In this document: piece after piece, positions 8,561 to 17,806 of the stretch | Position numbering within the stretch: position 1 is the first letter of the stretch | Layout of the letters: every line of letters starts with the position of its first letter | NCBI GenBank assembly: GCA_963823755.1 | Contig: CAWGMP010000008.1 | Location: 248,001-312,000 of the forward strand | Source of the DNA: GCA-003244245 sp963823755 | GTDB lineage: Bacteria > Actinomycetota > Actinomycetes > Mycobacteriales > Pseudonocardiaceae | Length of the DNA stretch: 64,000 nt | Direction of reading: 5' to 3' | The notes under the pieces: generated by a model | Told to the model about the DNA's origin: nothing | Databases searched by the model: none | Seen by the model: only the letters and a program-made list of their open reading frames with translations | Translations under genes and position numbers: made by a program

Positions 8561-9629
8561 GCCGCCGGGCGAGACCTAAGCCGCCTCGGCGCTCCGCCTC
8601 GGTGATCATGGTCAGCGCGGGAACCATCTCGCTGGTGACCACGCCGTGCTCGGCGGTGAGCTCATCGACGATATCGAAGGAGGCCGCGATCCGGTCCGGC
8701 GCATCGACGATGATCGTCACCACGGGGACACGGCGCCCCAGTTGCAGCAGCTGGTCACCGTGCGGGGCCCCCTCGCCATGGAAACCCCACATTCCCCGCA
8801 CTGCGGTCGCACCCGAAGCGCCGGACTCCCGCAGCCGCCGCACCAGCGCCCGGTGCACGGGCTGCCCGCGGTGCAACGCTCGTTCCGAGGTGTAGACCAT
8901 GAGCTTCTGCCATACCGCCATTCCGTGCTCGTCGGCGGCGGGCAGGGCATGCGGAACTTCGAGGAGCTCGCCGTCACGTTTGCACACCCGCACCCGTTCG
9001 AGAGTGATCAGCGGTCGGCTCAGCAGGCCGCCGAGTTCGGGCAGGACCCGGCCGATGAGGTCACCGGAGCCGACCGCAATGATCATCATCGGTACGTCGG
9101 CATTGCGCCCGAAGAACCGGGCGCGGGTCCGCTTGCCGTGGGCCGTCCCGTCGACGCCCAGCAGCACGGTGGCCCCGGCGATACCGCGGCGGCGCAACAA
9201 ATCGCAGACCGCGGCGAAAGCCGGCGCCCGGTAGACGCGCTCCTGCCGGCCGACGTACACGGTCAGCTTGGTGGCCTCGGTGAAGTCCTCGGGCAGGCGC
9301 AGTGGGCTGACGTCGCCGCGCAGCATTCGCGCACGCTCAAGCGTCGCCAGCCCCCGGTGCTCGATCGCGGGAAGAACCTCGAGCAATGCCTCGATCTTGG
9401 AGCGGGTATCCACGGCGACTGAGACGATCGGCAGATCCTCGGACAGGGTGAGCAATCGGTCGGTCCGCAGATGGTGTTTGAGCCCGAATCCCTCCACACC
9501 ACGCAGCAGGACACTGGTGGCGATCTCCCTGCTGCCGAACAGGTCCAGCAGGGCATCGGCGAGAAAGGCTCGCCCGGTCCGCTGCCGCTCACCGAAGTAG
9601 GTGGTCAGTTTCAGGCAGTCCTCGGTCAC
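8550..9629 (-). CDS. Triple DUF190 domain protein, CrcB-associated
   Basis: A 359-residue cytoplasmic protein made of three tandem DUF190 (PII-like ferredoxin-fold) domains, roughly residues 1-105, 110-215 and 232-335. Each begins with a KLT-Y-GE/GR-type strand and ends with a P-x-V/I-x-x-I-A strand. GTG 9629 overlaps the upstream crcB stop by GTGA, so translation is coupled. DUF190 genes are repeatedly found beside crcB fluoride channel genes and are thought to be ligand-binding regulators, but no biochemical role is established. One protein with three domains may mimic the trimer usual for PII-like folds. Confidence 0.85.
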   Translation of the reverse strand: MTEDCLKLTTYFGERQRTGRAFLADALLDLFGSREIATSVLLRGVEGFGLKHHLRTDRLLTLSEDLPIVSVAVDTRSKIEALLEVLPAIEHRGLATLERARMLRGDVSPLRLPEDFTEATKLTVYVGRQERVYRAPAFAAVCDLLRRRGIAGATVLLGVDGTAHGKRTRARFFGRNADVPMMIIAVGSGDLIGRVLPELGGLLSRPLITLERVRVCKRDGELLEVPHALPAADEHGMAVWQKLMVYTSERALHRGQPVHRALVRRLRESGASGATAVRGMWGFHGEGAPHGDQLLQLGRRVPVVTIIVDAPDRIAASFDIVDELTAEHGVVTSEMVPALTMITEAERRGGLGLARRPPE

Positions 9630-9991
9630 AGGTGGCTCCCCACCAGCTGACCCAGCGCTGCGGCGGCGACGCCGGCGACCAGACTCACCACGATGTTCGC
9701 TGCCAGGTTGGGGGCCTGGCGATCCTCGGCGAGGCGTTGGGTCTCGAACATCCACGTCGAGAAGGTCGTGTACGAACCCACCGCGGCGGTGCCGGCCAGC
9801 AGTGCCCCGTCATGGCTCAACGCCAGACCTGTGACCAGGCCGAGCAGGACCGCACCGGAGAGGTTGACCACCAGCGTGCCGTAGGGGAAGGCGCGACCCG
9901 TTCGGGAGGCGATCGCGCCATCGACGGCGAAGCGGAGCACCGAACCCACGCCGCCGATCAGCCCCACCTCGACCCATGTCAGCACGGTCAT
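9626..9991 (-). CDS. crcB: Fluoride channel Fluc subunit (CrcB), second copy
   Basis: A 121-residue protein with four membrane helices. It shows the Fluc signatures GTLVVNLSGAVLLG (pore Asn) and GSYTTFSTWMFE (Thr/Phe box that lines the fluoride path). Fluc forms dual-topology dimers exporting F-. Start ATG 9991 overlaps the stop of the preceding crcB by 4 bp (ATGA). Two adjacent crcB genes in Gram-positive bacteria normally encode a heterodimer. Confidence 0.92.
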   Translation of the reverse strand: MTVLTWVEVGLIGGVGSVLRFAVDGAIASRTGRAFPYGTLVVNLSGAVLLGLVTGLALSHDGALLAGTAAVGSYTTFSTWMFETQRLAEDRQAPNLAANIVVSLVAGVAAAALGQLVGSHL

Positions 9992-10386
9992 ATCCGGACC
10001 CGGACCCGTCGAACCATGGCGGTGGCGAGGTGGATCGCGGCATAACCACCGACGACGCTGGCTGACGCGTATCCCACGGCGAGCTCGTAGTTGCGCGCGT
10101 CGATCATCGTGAGCAATTCCACCTGCATCGTCGAGAACGTGGTGAGCCCGCCGCACAGCCCGGTACCCAGCAACGGGCGCCGGTAGCTGGACAGTGGCAA
10201 CCGTTCCTGCAGGCGGGTGACGAAGTATCCCAGCAGGAAGGAACCGACGAGGTTCACCGCGAAAGTCACCCACGGCCACGTCAGTGCCGGTGCGGGATAT
10301 GTCTCTCCCAGGAGCGCACGACACAGCGCGCCGACGGCGCCACCGGCGAACACCGCGGCCACTTCCCGGCGGTCCGGTGTGGGCAT
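9988..10386 (-). CDS. crcB: Fluoride channel Fluc subunit (CrcB), first copy
   Basis: A 132-residue protein with four membrane segments, with TFAVNLVGSFLLGYF and GGLTTFSTMQVE motifs. I chose ATG 10386 (PTPDRREVAAVFAGG) because mycobacterial CrcB begins the same way; a TTG 57 nt upstream is open but has no support. It is the first gene of crcB-crcB-DUF190. A long GC-rich hairpin lies in its leader, but the fluoride-riboswitch consensus was not found. Confidence 0.92.
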   Translation of the reverse strand: MPTPDRREVAAVFAGGAVGALCRALLGETYPAPALTWPWVTFAVNLVGSFLLGYFVTRLQERLPLSSYRRPLLGTGLCGGLTTFSTMQVELLTMIDARNYELAVGYASASVVGGYAAIHLATAMVRRVRVRI

Positions 10387-10452
10387 CACGGCAGCTGATT
10401 CGACATGGCATCTGCTGAGCGCATCGGGCCCGGTTGTGCTCAATCATCGTGC

Positions 10453-10494
10453 GCGGTCGCCCGGGCGGTCGCCCCTACCAGCCCGGGCGACCGC
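10453..10494. repeat. 14-bp perfect inverted repeat in the crcB leader
   Basis: GCGGTCGCCCGGGC (10453-10466) and its complement (10481-10494) flank a 14-nt loop. The loop contains another GGTCGCCCC copy, so alternative pairings are possible. It lies between crcB and the TetR gene, about 70 bp upstream of the crcB start on the minus strand. It could be an mRNA leader structure or a protein-binding site. Confidence 0.6.
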
Positions 10495-10565
10495 CTCCCC
10501 CGCGGGACCCCCACACGTGTCAACACCTACGGAGAGTTGATCATTCAGAGGCGGGACTCTTCATG

Positions 10566-10587
10566 AAACATACCAGTGGGTGTGTTT
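10566..10587. promoter_or_regulatory. Autoregulatory-element-like operator for a butyrolactone-type receptor
   Basis: The 22-bp imperfect palindrome AAACATACC-AGTG-GGTGTGTTT lies 62 bp upstream of the TetR start. It resembles the ARE operators bound by Streptomyces gamma-butyrolactone receptors of the ArpA/ScbR type, which contain ACATAC and GGTTTGT-like half sites. Eight of nine bases in the arms are complementary. It probably mediates autoregulation, and may also affect the divergent crcB operon. Confidence 0.6.
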
Positions 10588-10649
10588 GCGCCGCCACCCA
10601 CAGCGTGAGGGCAACCTCGCAGGCGTGAGGCGGGTAGCTTCGAGGCGTC

Positions 10650-11351
10650 ATGTCCAGCACCGGTCCTCGAAGACCCGGAGCCAGCGAAGGCGACGCCCGT
10701 GCAGGCCGGGCCAAGCTGCAGCCACGGGCCCGGGCGACGCGGATGGCGATCCTGACCGCAGCCGCCGAGCATTTTGCTCGCCACGGTTACCACGCCACCT
10801 CGCTGGACAGCGTGCTGGCCGACAGCGGCAGCACAAAGGGAGCGCTGTACTTCCATTTCGCCTCGAAGGAGGCCTTGGCGCGCGCGGTCATCGCCACGAT
10901 GGTGCAGGGATGGGGAGATCTGCGCTCACAGGTCAACGCCCGCGGGCTGGATCCGCTCTCGGAGTTGTTGGCACTGGTCGACCACATGATCGAGCAGCTG
11001 ATCGACAACCCGATCGCTCGAGGTGGCACGCGGCTGCTCAACGACCTGCCGATAGGCGTCCAGGACACCGGCGGACACTACGATTTCGGTGAACGCGATG
11101 TTGTGGCGTTGTTGACCCAGGCGGCGCAGGCCGGGCTGCTCCGGGAAGGAATCGAACCCGCGCCGGTGGCTCGGCAGATCGTCGCGCTGTTGGCCGGGCA
11201 CCGGCAGATCTGCGACTCCATGGGCGATCGCCACAATCTGTGGCAGCGGGTCGACGAGGCCTGGACCCTGCTGCTCCCAGCGATCGTCACCGATGCGTGG
11301 TTGGCCGACTGGCACGCTTCCTCGTGGGCCGCACGCCCCCGCCCCTGGTAA
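10650..11351 (+). CDS. TetR-family regulator, gamma-butyrolactone-receptor-like
   Basis: A 233-residue protein. The N-terminal TetR DNA-binding domain spans about 25-80: RATRMAILTAAAEHFARHGY, SLDSVLADSGSTKGALYFHF and SKEALARAVI. The recognition helix STKGALYFHFASKE is characteristic of ArpA/ScbR-type receptors, and the ligand domain follows. Start ATG 10650. The ARE-like palindrome upstream supports the assignment. No AfsA-type butyrolactone synthase gene is in the window, so it may be an orphan receptor or pseudo-receptor. A strong terminator follows the gene. Confidence 0.88.
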   Translation: MSSTGPRRPGASEGDARAGRAKLQPRARATRMAILTAAAEHFARHGYHATSLDSVLADSGSTKGALYFHFASKEALARAVIATMVQGWGDLRSQVNARGLDPLSELLALVDHMIEQLIDNPIARGGTRLLNDLPIGVQDTGGHYDFGERDVVALLTQAAQAGLLREGIEPAPVARQIVALLAGHRQICDSMGDRHNLWQRVDEAWTLLLPAIVTDAWLADWHASSWAARPRPW

Positions 11352-11365
11352 GGGAGCTCGTCATG

Positions 11366-11402
11366 GGCCCCGGCGTCGCGGGGGCAACGCGACGCCGGGG
11401 CC
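11366..11402 (+). terminator. Strong hairpin terminator after the TetR gene
   Basis: Perfect 15-bp stem (GGCCCCGGCGTCGCG and complement) with a 7-nt loop, 14 bp past the TetR stop. No long T tract follows, as is usual in high-GC actinobacteria. Confidence 0.8.
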
Positions 11403-11539
11403 ATAAACCCGATCCGCCCGGGCGCGGTCGGACAGATCGGGGGTTCATTGCGGCAGGGATTCGTCAACCTGGGATCAGCGAAGCCGTCCCGTGGGACAAC
11501 CGGTCGGCGGTAGCGACGACCTACCCGGATGTCGCGAGA

Positions 11540-12343
11540 TCAGTCCGGTGACGTGGAGGGCTGCGCAGCAGGCGACCGTGGGAGGTCGCTGGCGCCGAGG
11601 TAGCGCAGGCGATGCATCGGCGCGATGCCCATGGTCGGCCAGGTGTTGTTCACCGCGAGGTCCGGCGCGCTCTTGGTGTTCGTACCGCCTGCGGTGCCGC
11701 CGATCAGGCATGGCGAGGTGGTGCTTCCGGGTGGACTCACCGGAATCGGGCCTAGCGGGTCACTGCCGAGCATTGACAGCCAGGGGAGAGGACCCGCACC
11801 AGGCGCGGCGGCGTGGGCCGCAACGGGGGATGGGACGTGGCTCGTTGCGGTGCGCACGGGAGCGGGCGCAGGTGTCGTTGCGGCTGCGGCCCGAACCGGG
11901 GAGGAGATCGGCGGGCCGGTCGTGAGCCTCTCGTCCGGTGTATGTGACCGGATGGCGGCGCGCGGCGCGGGCCCGACAAGGGGCCGGGAGACCGGAGCCA
12001 CGACTGGGGCCACGACTGGGGGCAGAAGTCTCGGAACGCCGACGGCGTTCACCACGGGGCTCAGCACGTCGGGTTTCACCGGCGGTGGGGTGGATCGCCA
12101 TGGCGTCGGGGCGGCAGCCAGCACTCTCGTGACGGTCGATGCGACCGCGGGGGGCACACCGAACCTGCCCCCGGATTCCCCATCCGCTGGTGCAGCCCAC
12201 GCCGATGGTGCAGTGCCGACCATCCCGGCCAGGCCGGTGCCCGGCTGCCCGAGGTTCTCATCCGCATGGCCGGTTCCGGATCCCAACAGCCACGCCGCGA
12301 CGACCAACCCACCGAGCGCGGCGACCCGCACCAGTGCGCGCAT
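11540..12343 (-). CDS. Secreted Ala/Pro-rich hypothetical protein
   Basis: A 267-residue product starting at ATG 12343 with a clear signal peptide (MRALVRVAALGG, hydrophobic core, cleavage probably after GTGHA before DENLGQPG). The mature part is low in complexity and rich in Ala, Pro, Ser and Thr, with no domain I recognise and one Cys near the C-terminus. The minus strand is preferred over an equally long plus-strand frame because only it shows a signal peptide and no internal oddities. It lies downstream of the DapC-like gene with a 169-bp gap, so it probably has its own promoter. Function unknown; likely cell-surface or secreted. Confidence 0.7.
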   Translation of the reverse strand: MRALVRVAALGGLVVAAWLLGSGTGHADENLGQPGTGLAGMVGTAPSAWAAPADGESGGRFGVPPAVASTVTRVLAAAPTPWRSTPPPVKPDVLSPVVNAVGVPRLLPPVVAPVVAPVSRPLVGPAPRAAIRSHTPDERLTTGPPISSPVRAAAATTPAPAPVRTATSHVPSPVAAHAAAPGAGPLPWLSMLGSDPLGPIPVSPPGSTTSPCLIGGTAGGTNTKSAPDLAVNNTWPTMGIAPMHRLRYLGASDLPRSPAAQPSTSPD

Positions 12344-12512
12344 CACCCCACGGGGCGCGCGCTGCGCGCCACCTGCGATGGGGATGGCGGCCACCGGTTC
12401 CCCCTCAACCCTTCCGCCCGATCCGGCCTTGCCTGGCCAGTGGTTACCCACACTACACGCTGTGACCACATAGCGTAATATCACGGAGCGGCTGGCACGA
12501 GGATTCCTGCCG

Positions 12513-13682
<1,170 letters not shown>

Positions 13683-13728
13683 GGTGCCATCCTGCTGTAC
13701 GCGCTGCAGCCGGTGCACAATCGGCAGC

Positions 13729-14979
13729 GTGGAACTGACCAGGAGCGAGCAGGCCAAACAGCGCGGGCTGCGCCGGATGAAGGCCGTCGCGCTGGCGTTC
13801 CTGTTGGGTGCGGCAGTGATGTATGTGGTCGCGCGGCGTTATGAGAATGCTGCGCCGTGGGTGGGATACCTGGCAGCGATGGCCGAGGCCGGCATGGTCG
13901 GCGCACTGGCCGACTGGTTCGCGGTGACCGCGCTGTTCCGTCACCCACTCGGGCTGCCCATCCCGCACACCGCGATCATCCCGCGCAAGAAGGATGCGCT
14001 CGGGGAGAATCTCGGCGACTTCGTGGGCGCCAACTTCCTCGCCGAGGAGGTCGTGACCGACAAGCTGCGCCGGGTGGGGATCGGGGGTCGGCTCGGTGGC
14101 TGGCTGGTGCAGACCCGCAACGCCGAACGTGCCACCGCTGAGTTCGCCACCGCGGTGCGCGCGGTGGTCACCGTGCTGCGCGACGAGGACATTCACGCGG
14201 TGCTGGAGAACTCCCTGCTGAAACGATTCGTCGAGCAGCCATGGGGTCCGCCCCTGGGCCGGTTGCTCGGTGAGCTGCTCACCGACGGTGCGCACCACAA
14301 ACTCGTCGATCTGGTCACCGAGCGGGCCTACGAGTGGGTGCGTGACAACCATGGCGCGGTGTTGCGTGTGGTCAGCCGGCGACTGCCGGGGTGGTCGCCG
14401 AAGTTCGTCGACGAGCTGGTCGCCGACAAGTTGTACGGGGAGGTGTTGGCGTTCGCCTGGGCGGTGCGCAGCGAGCCCGATCACCCCATGCGCAAGGCGG
14501 TGGACACCTTCCTGATGGAGTTCGCCCAGGATCTGCGGACGGATCCGGCAACGATCGAGCGCGCCGAAGCGATCAAGCTGCAGGTGATGGCGCACCCCGA
14601 TGTCCAGGTCCTGGTCGGGTCGGCATGGAGTACTGCGAAGAAGATGATCCTCGACGCCGCGGAGGACCCGTCGTCGGTGCTGCGGCGCCGGGTGCGCGAT
14701 GGGCTGGTCGCGCTGGGCGGGCGGCTGACCGAGGACGCGGAGCTGCGGTCCAAGGTCGACAACTGGCTTCAGGGCGTGGCCGGTTACGTGGTCTCCAACT
14801 ACCGAGGGGAGATCACCACCCTGATCACCGACACGGTGCAGCGTTGGGACGCCGAAGAGACCTCGCGCAAGGTGGAGCTGCAGGTCGGTCGGGATCTTCA
14901 GTTCATCCGGATCAACGGCACCGTAGTCGGCGCCCTAGCCGGCCTAGCCATCCACGCGGTCTCGCAACTCTTGCTGTGA
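13729..14979 (+). CDS. DUF445 family membrane protein
   Basis: A 416-residue DUF445 protein. An N-terminal membrane helix (VALAFLLGAAVMYVVARRY) and the signature GALADWFAVTALFRHPLGLP are followed by a long helical domain and a C-terminal hydrophobic segment (GTVVGALAGLAIHAV). Family function is unknown. GTG 13729 is chosen because the peptide before it is antisense to the aminotransferase. The gene ends just before a 17-bp inverted repeat. Confidence 0.88.
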   Translation: MELTRSEQAKQRGLRRMKAVALAFLLGAAVMYVVARRYENAAPWVGYLAAMAEAGMVGALADWFAVTALFRHPLGLPIPHTAIIPRKKDALGENLGDFVGANFLAEEVVTDKLRRVGIGGRLGGWLVQTRNAERATAEFATAVRAVVTVLRDEDIHAVLENSLLKRFVEQPWGPPLGRLLGELLTDGAHHKLVDLVTERAYEWVRDNHGAVLRVVSRRLPGWSPKFVDELVADKLYGEVLAFAWAVRSEPDHPMRKAVDTFLMEFAQDLRTDPATIERAEAIKLQVMAHPDVQVLVGSAWSTAKKMILDAAEDPSSVLRRRVRDGLVALGGRLTEDAELRSKVDNWLQGVAGYVVSNYRGEITTLITDTVQRWDAEETSRKVELQVGRDLQFIRINGTVVGALAGLAIHAVSQLLL

Positions 14980-14985
14980 CGCCTA

Positions 14986-15051
14986 CCCCGACATGGAGAC
15001 ATGTCGAGCCTATCGGACCGGTCTTTTCCCCGATATGTCTCCATGTCGGGG
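14986..15051 (+). terminator. 17-bp perfect inverted repeat after DUF445
   Basis: CCCCGACATGGAGACAT (14986-15002) and its exact complement (15035-15051) enclose 32 nt. It starts 7 bp after the DUF445 stop and ends 65 bp before the DUF2516 start. A terminator is the simplest reading, but the long loop and the arm sequence also fit an operator or a miniature repeat. Confidence 0.55.
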
Positions 15052-15115
15052 GTGGTGCTTCAGGGCTGGGCGGCTCCGGCTCTCGGGGCGGCTGTTGTTT
15101 GCGTATCCTGGGGGG

Positions 15116-15412
15116 GTGCTGCTGCAGTCGCTGGACCTCTGGGTCTTCCTGATCCTGTACGGGCTCGCGATCCCGGTCGGGCTCTTCGCGTTCATTCACG
15201 CTGCGCTCCAGCGAGCCGACGCCTACACCGCAACCGACAAGTTGACCAAACCGGCATGGCTGGGCATCACCGGCGGCGCCACCGTCGCCCTGATCCTGTT
15301 CAACCCCGCTGGATGGCTGATGTTCTGGCTGATCGGCCTTGTCGCAGTACTGGTGTACCTGGTGGACGTCAAACCGGCGGTGACCGAGGTCCAGCGCGGC
15401 CCACGCTGGTGA
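15116..15412 (+). CDS. DUF2516 family membrane protein
   Basis: A 98-residue protein with two or three membrane helices (LWVFLILYGLAIPVGLFAF; LGITGGATVALILF; WLIGLVAVLVYLVDVKP). The DKLTKPAWLGI linker and final VYLVDVKPAVTEV are typical of actinobacterial DUF2516. GTG 15116 is the conserved start. Its stop abuts the stop of the convergent DUF2505 gene. Function unknown. Confidence 0.85.
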   Translation: MLLQSLDLWVFLILYGLAIPVGLFAFIHAALQRADAYTATDKLTKPAWLGITGGATVALILFNPAGWLMFWLIGLVAVLVYLVDVKPAVTEVQRGPRW

Positions 15413-15904
15413 CTAACCGGTGGAGTTGCGCAGCCACTCCAGGGTGAACCGGTACTCGGCCTCCATCAGCCTGCCGACGCTGCCGGTGATCATCTTCTCC
15501 ACCTTGCCGCCGATCAGCGGCAGCCCGATCTCGGCCGTGAGCTGAGCGCCGAGCACGCATCCAGCGGGGTCCGGCTCGAGGCGCATCACCCCGGTGACCG
15601 TGCCCGGCGCCCCGTCGACCACCGCGTGCACCGTTCCACTGGAACTGCTCCAGGTCTCGGTACGGCGGATCGTCAGGTCACCGGGTAGCGCAGAGCGCAG
15701 GAAGGACGGCAACGCGTCGTCGGGCACCGCTTGCTGCAACACGATGGTGATGCCGCGCTCGTGCTGCTCCCGAGACACCAGCTCTGCTCGTGGACCGCCC
15801 ACGGCGTGCAGCTTGGCGCGCAGGTAGGTCGGGTCGGTGAGGACCTGCCGGATCCGTTCCGGCGGCTCGGGGTACTGGTGCCGCAGCGCCAATCGGCTGG
15901 CCAT
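15413..15904 (-). CDS. DUF2505 domain-containing protein
   Basis: A 163-residue SRPBCC/START-like protein of the DUF2505 family. It starts at ATG 15904 with the typical ASRLALRHQYPEPPERI and ends with the family pattern IGGKVEKMITGSVGRLMEAE. Likely a cytoplasmic lipid- or ligand-binding fold of unknown role. Divergent from murB, 25 bp apart, as in many Pseudonocardiales and mycobacteria. Confidence 0.88.
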   Translation of the reverse strand: MASRLALRHQYPEPPERIRQVLTDPTYLRAKLHAVGGPRAELVSREQHERGITIVLQQAVPDDALPSFLRSALPGDLTIRRTETWSSSSGTVHAVVDGAPGTVTGVMRLEPDPAGCVLGAQLTAEIGLPLIGGKVEKMITGSVGRLMEAEYRFTLEWLRNSTG

Positions 15905-15929
15905 GACCCGGAGGCTACCGTGAGCGCCC

Positions 15930-17012
15930 GTGACGACACCGGCGCCGACGAACCCCGCGCGCGATGCGGTCGACCTCGCCTCGTTCACCACCCTGCGGCT
16001 GGGTGGCCCAGCCCGCCGCTTCGTGGTCGCGCGCACGGCGCAGTCCTGTGTCGACGCGGTGCGCGCCGCTGATGCCGCAGGCGAGCCACTGTTGCTGCTG
16101 GCAGGCGGGTCCAACATGGTCATCGGTGACAGCGGGTTCGACGGCACCGCGGTGCGGATGGCCAGTACGGGGTCAGGCATCGACAGCGACGGCCTGCTGC
16201 ACGCCGCCGCCGGGGAGAACTGGGACGCGGTGGTTGCGCACACCGTGGCGGCCGGCTACGGGGGACTCGAGTGCCTGTCGGGCATCCCGGGGTCCGTGGG
16301 TGCGTGCCCGATACAGAATGTCGGCGCCTACGGCGTGGAACTGTCCGACCTGCTGCTCGAGGTGGATCTCTACGACCGTCGGCGCGGTGCGGTGCGCACC
16401 GTGCCGACGCCGGAGTTGGGGCTGGGTTACCGGACGAGCGTGCTCAAGGGCACCGATGCCGCCGTGGTGCTCGAGATCCGGCTCGCGCTGCACCGCGATG
16501 GGTTGTCCGCGCCGATCCGCTACCCGGAACTGGCTCGCGCGCTCGACGTCGAGCGCGGCACCCGGGTGCCCCCGGCACTGGCCAGAGCTGCCGTGCTGGA
16601 CCTGCGCAGGGGTAAAGGGATGGTGCTCGACCCTACCGATCACGACACCTGGTCGGCGGGATCCTTTTTCACCAACCCGGTGCTGGACGCGGCGCATGCT
16701 GCTGTCGCGCTCGAGCGGATCCGGGCGTGGGTGGGCCCGCAGGTAGCGGTGCCACAGTACCCCGGTGGCGGGCCGGGGCGGACCAAGTTATCCGCAGCCT
16801 GGCTGATCGAGCGGGCTGGATTCGGCCGGGGTCACCAGGGCCCCGGGGGCCGGGTTGCGCTGTCCGGCAAGCACACACTGGCGCTGACCAACCGCGGTGG
16901 AGCCTGCACGGAAGACCTACTCGCGCTCGCACGTCAGGTCCGTGACGGCGTCGCCAACCGCTTCGGGGTCAGGCTGGCACCCGAACCAGTGCTCGTCAAC
17001 TGCACTCTCTAA
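15930..17012 (+). CDS. murB: UDP-N-acetylenolpyruvoylglucosamine reductase
   Basis: A 360-residue MurB. It uses NADPH and FAD to reduce UDP-GlcNAc-enolpyruvate to UDP-MurNAc in peptidoglycan synthesis. Visible features: FAD-binding LLLLAGGSNMVIGD, GGLECLSGIPGSVGACPIQN, the catalytic Ser in AGSFFTNPV, and AAWLIERAGFGRG with KHTLALTNRGG near the C-terminus. GTG 15930. The stop overlaps the stop of the convergent SDR gene by 4 bp. Confidence 0.95.
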   Translation: MTTPAPTNPARDAVDLASFTTLRLGGPARRFVVARTAQSCVDAVRAADAAGEPLLLLAGGSNMVIGDSGFDGTAVRMASTGSGIDSDGLLHAAAGENWDAVVAHTVAAGYGGLECLSGIPGSVGACPIQNVGAYGVELSDLLLEVDLYDRRRGAVRTVPTPELGLGYRTSVLKGTDAAVVLEIRLALHRDGLSAPIRYPELARALDVERGTRVPPALARAAVLDLRRGKGMVLDPTDHDTWSAGSFFTNPVLDAAHAAVALERIRAWVGPQVAVPQYPGGGPGRTKLSAAWLIERAGFGRGHQGPGGRVALSGKHTLALTNRGGACTEDLLALARQVRDGVANRFGVRLAPEPVLVNCTL

Positions 17013-17773
17013 GCCTGCCCCGGTAGCCGCGTTCCGGGGAGGCGGAAGGATCGCATCGCGGAGTGCTGGTCGCGGGGCTTGACGACGATCAGGTCGAGGT
17101 TGACGTGGGACGGTCTGGTTACGGCGAAAGTGATGACCTCGGCGACGTCATGCGCGGTCAGCGGGGTGAGCCCGGCATAGACCTGGTCCGCCTTCTCGAC
17201 GTCGCCGCCCAGGCGCACCAGCGAGAACTCGGTCTCCACCATGCCGGGTGCGACCTCGATGAACCGCACTGGCTGCCCAAGATGCTCGCCGCGCAGCGTG
17301 CGGTGCACGGCCGCCTGCGCGTGCTTGGCGGAGGTATAACCGGATCCGTTGTCGTAGGCCTCCAGGGCGGCGATCGAGGTCACGGTGACCAGCACGCCGT
17401 TCCCGGAGTCGATCAGCTTCGGCAGCAACGCCCTGGTCATCCGTAGCGTGCCGAGCACGTTGGTCTCCCACATCCAGCGCCACTGGCCTTCGTCGGCCTG
17501 CAGTGCCGGCTCGAATCCCTTCGCGCCTCCCGCGTTGTTCACCAGCACCCGCGCGGCGGGCACCGCCGCAGCGAAGGCGGCCACCGAGTCAGGGTCCAGC
17601 ACATCGAGTGCCAGGGCGGTACCGTCGATCTCGTCGGCGATCTCCCGGCAGCGCTGCACCCGGCGGGCACCGAGCACCACATGGAAACCTTCCGCGGCCA
17701 GTGCTCGGGCCGTAGCCGCACCGATTCCGCTACTGCCCCCTGTGACGACGGCCGTCGGTCGCTGCTCCTCCAT
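17009..17773 (-). CDS. Short-chain dehydrogenase/reductase
   Basis: A 254-residue classical SDR: TGGSSGIG cofactor site at the N-terminus, NNAGG, and the catalytic Ser (VTSIAAL) with YTSAKH giving Tyr-x-x-x-Lys. ARR after beta-2 suggests NADP preference. The substrate cannot be inferred. It is divergent from mshA with a 33-bp gap, and convergent with murB. Confidence 0.88.
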   Translation of the reverse strand: MEEQRPTAVVTGGSSGIGAATARALAAEGFHVVLGARRVQRCREIADEIDGTALALDVLDPDSVAAFAAAVPAARVLVNNAGGAKGFEPALQADEGQWRWMWETNVLGTLRMTRALLPKLIDSGNGVLVTVTSIAALEAYDNGSGYTSAKHAQAAVHRTLRGEHLGQPVRFIEVAPGMVETEFSLVRLGGDVEKADQVYAGLTPLTAHDVAEVITFAVTRPSHVNLDLIVVKPRDQHSAMRSFRLPGTRLPGQA

Positions 17774-17806
17774 AGCCCCAACCCTAAATGGGTGGATGGC
17801 GGCAAG

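Noticed and set aside
10387..10600. Fluoride riboswitch upstream of crcB
   Set aside because: The conserved GGNGATGG and GCTGATGNCTCCTAC-type elements are not present on the minus strand; only a GC-rich hairpin is seen.
11625..12473. Plus-strand 282-codon frame
   Set aside because: Shadow of the minus-strand secreted protein, which has a proper signal peptide; the plus-strand product has no recognisable start region or domain.
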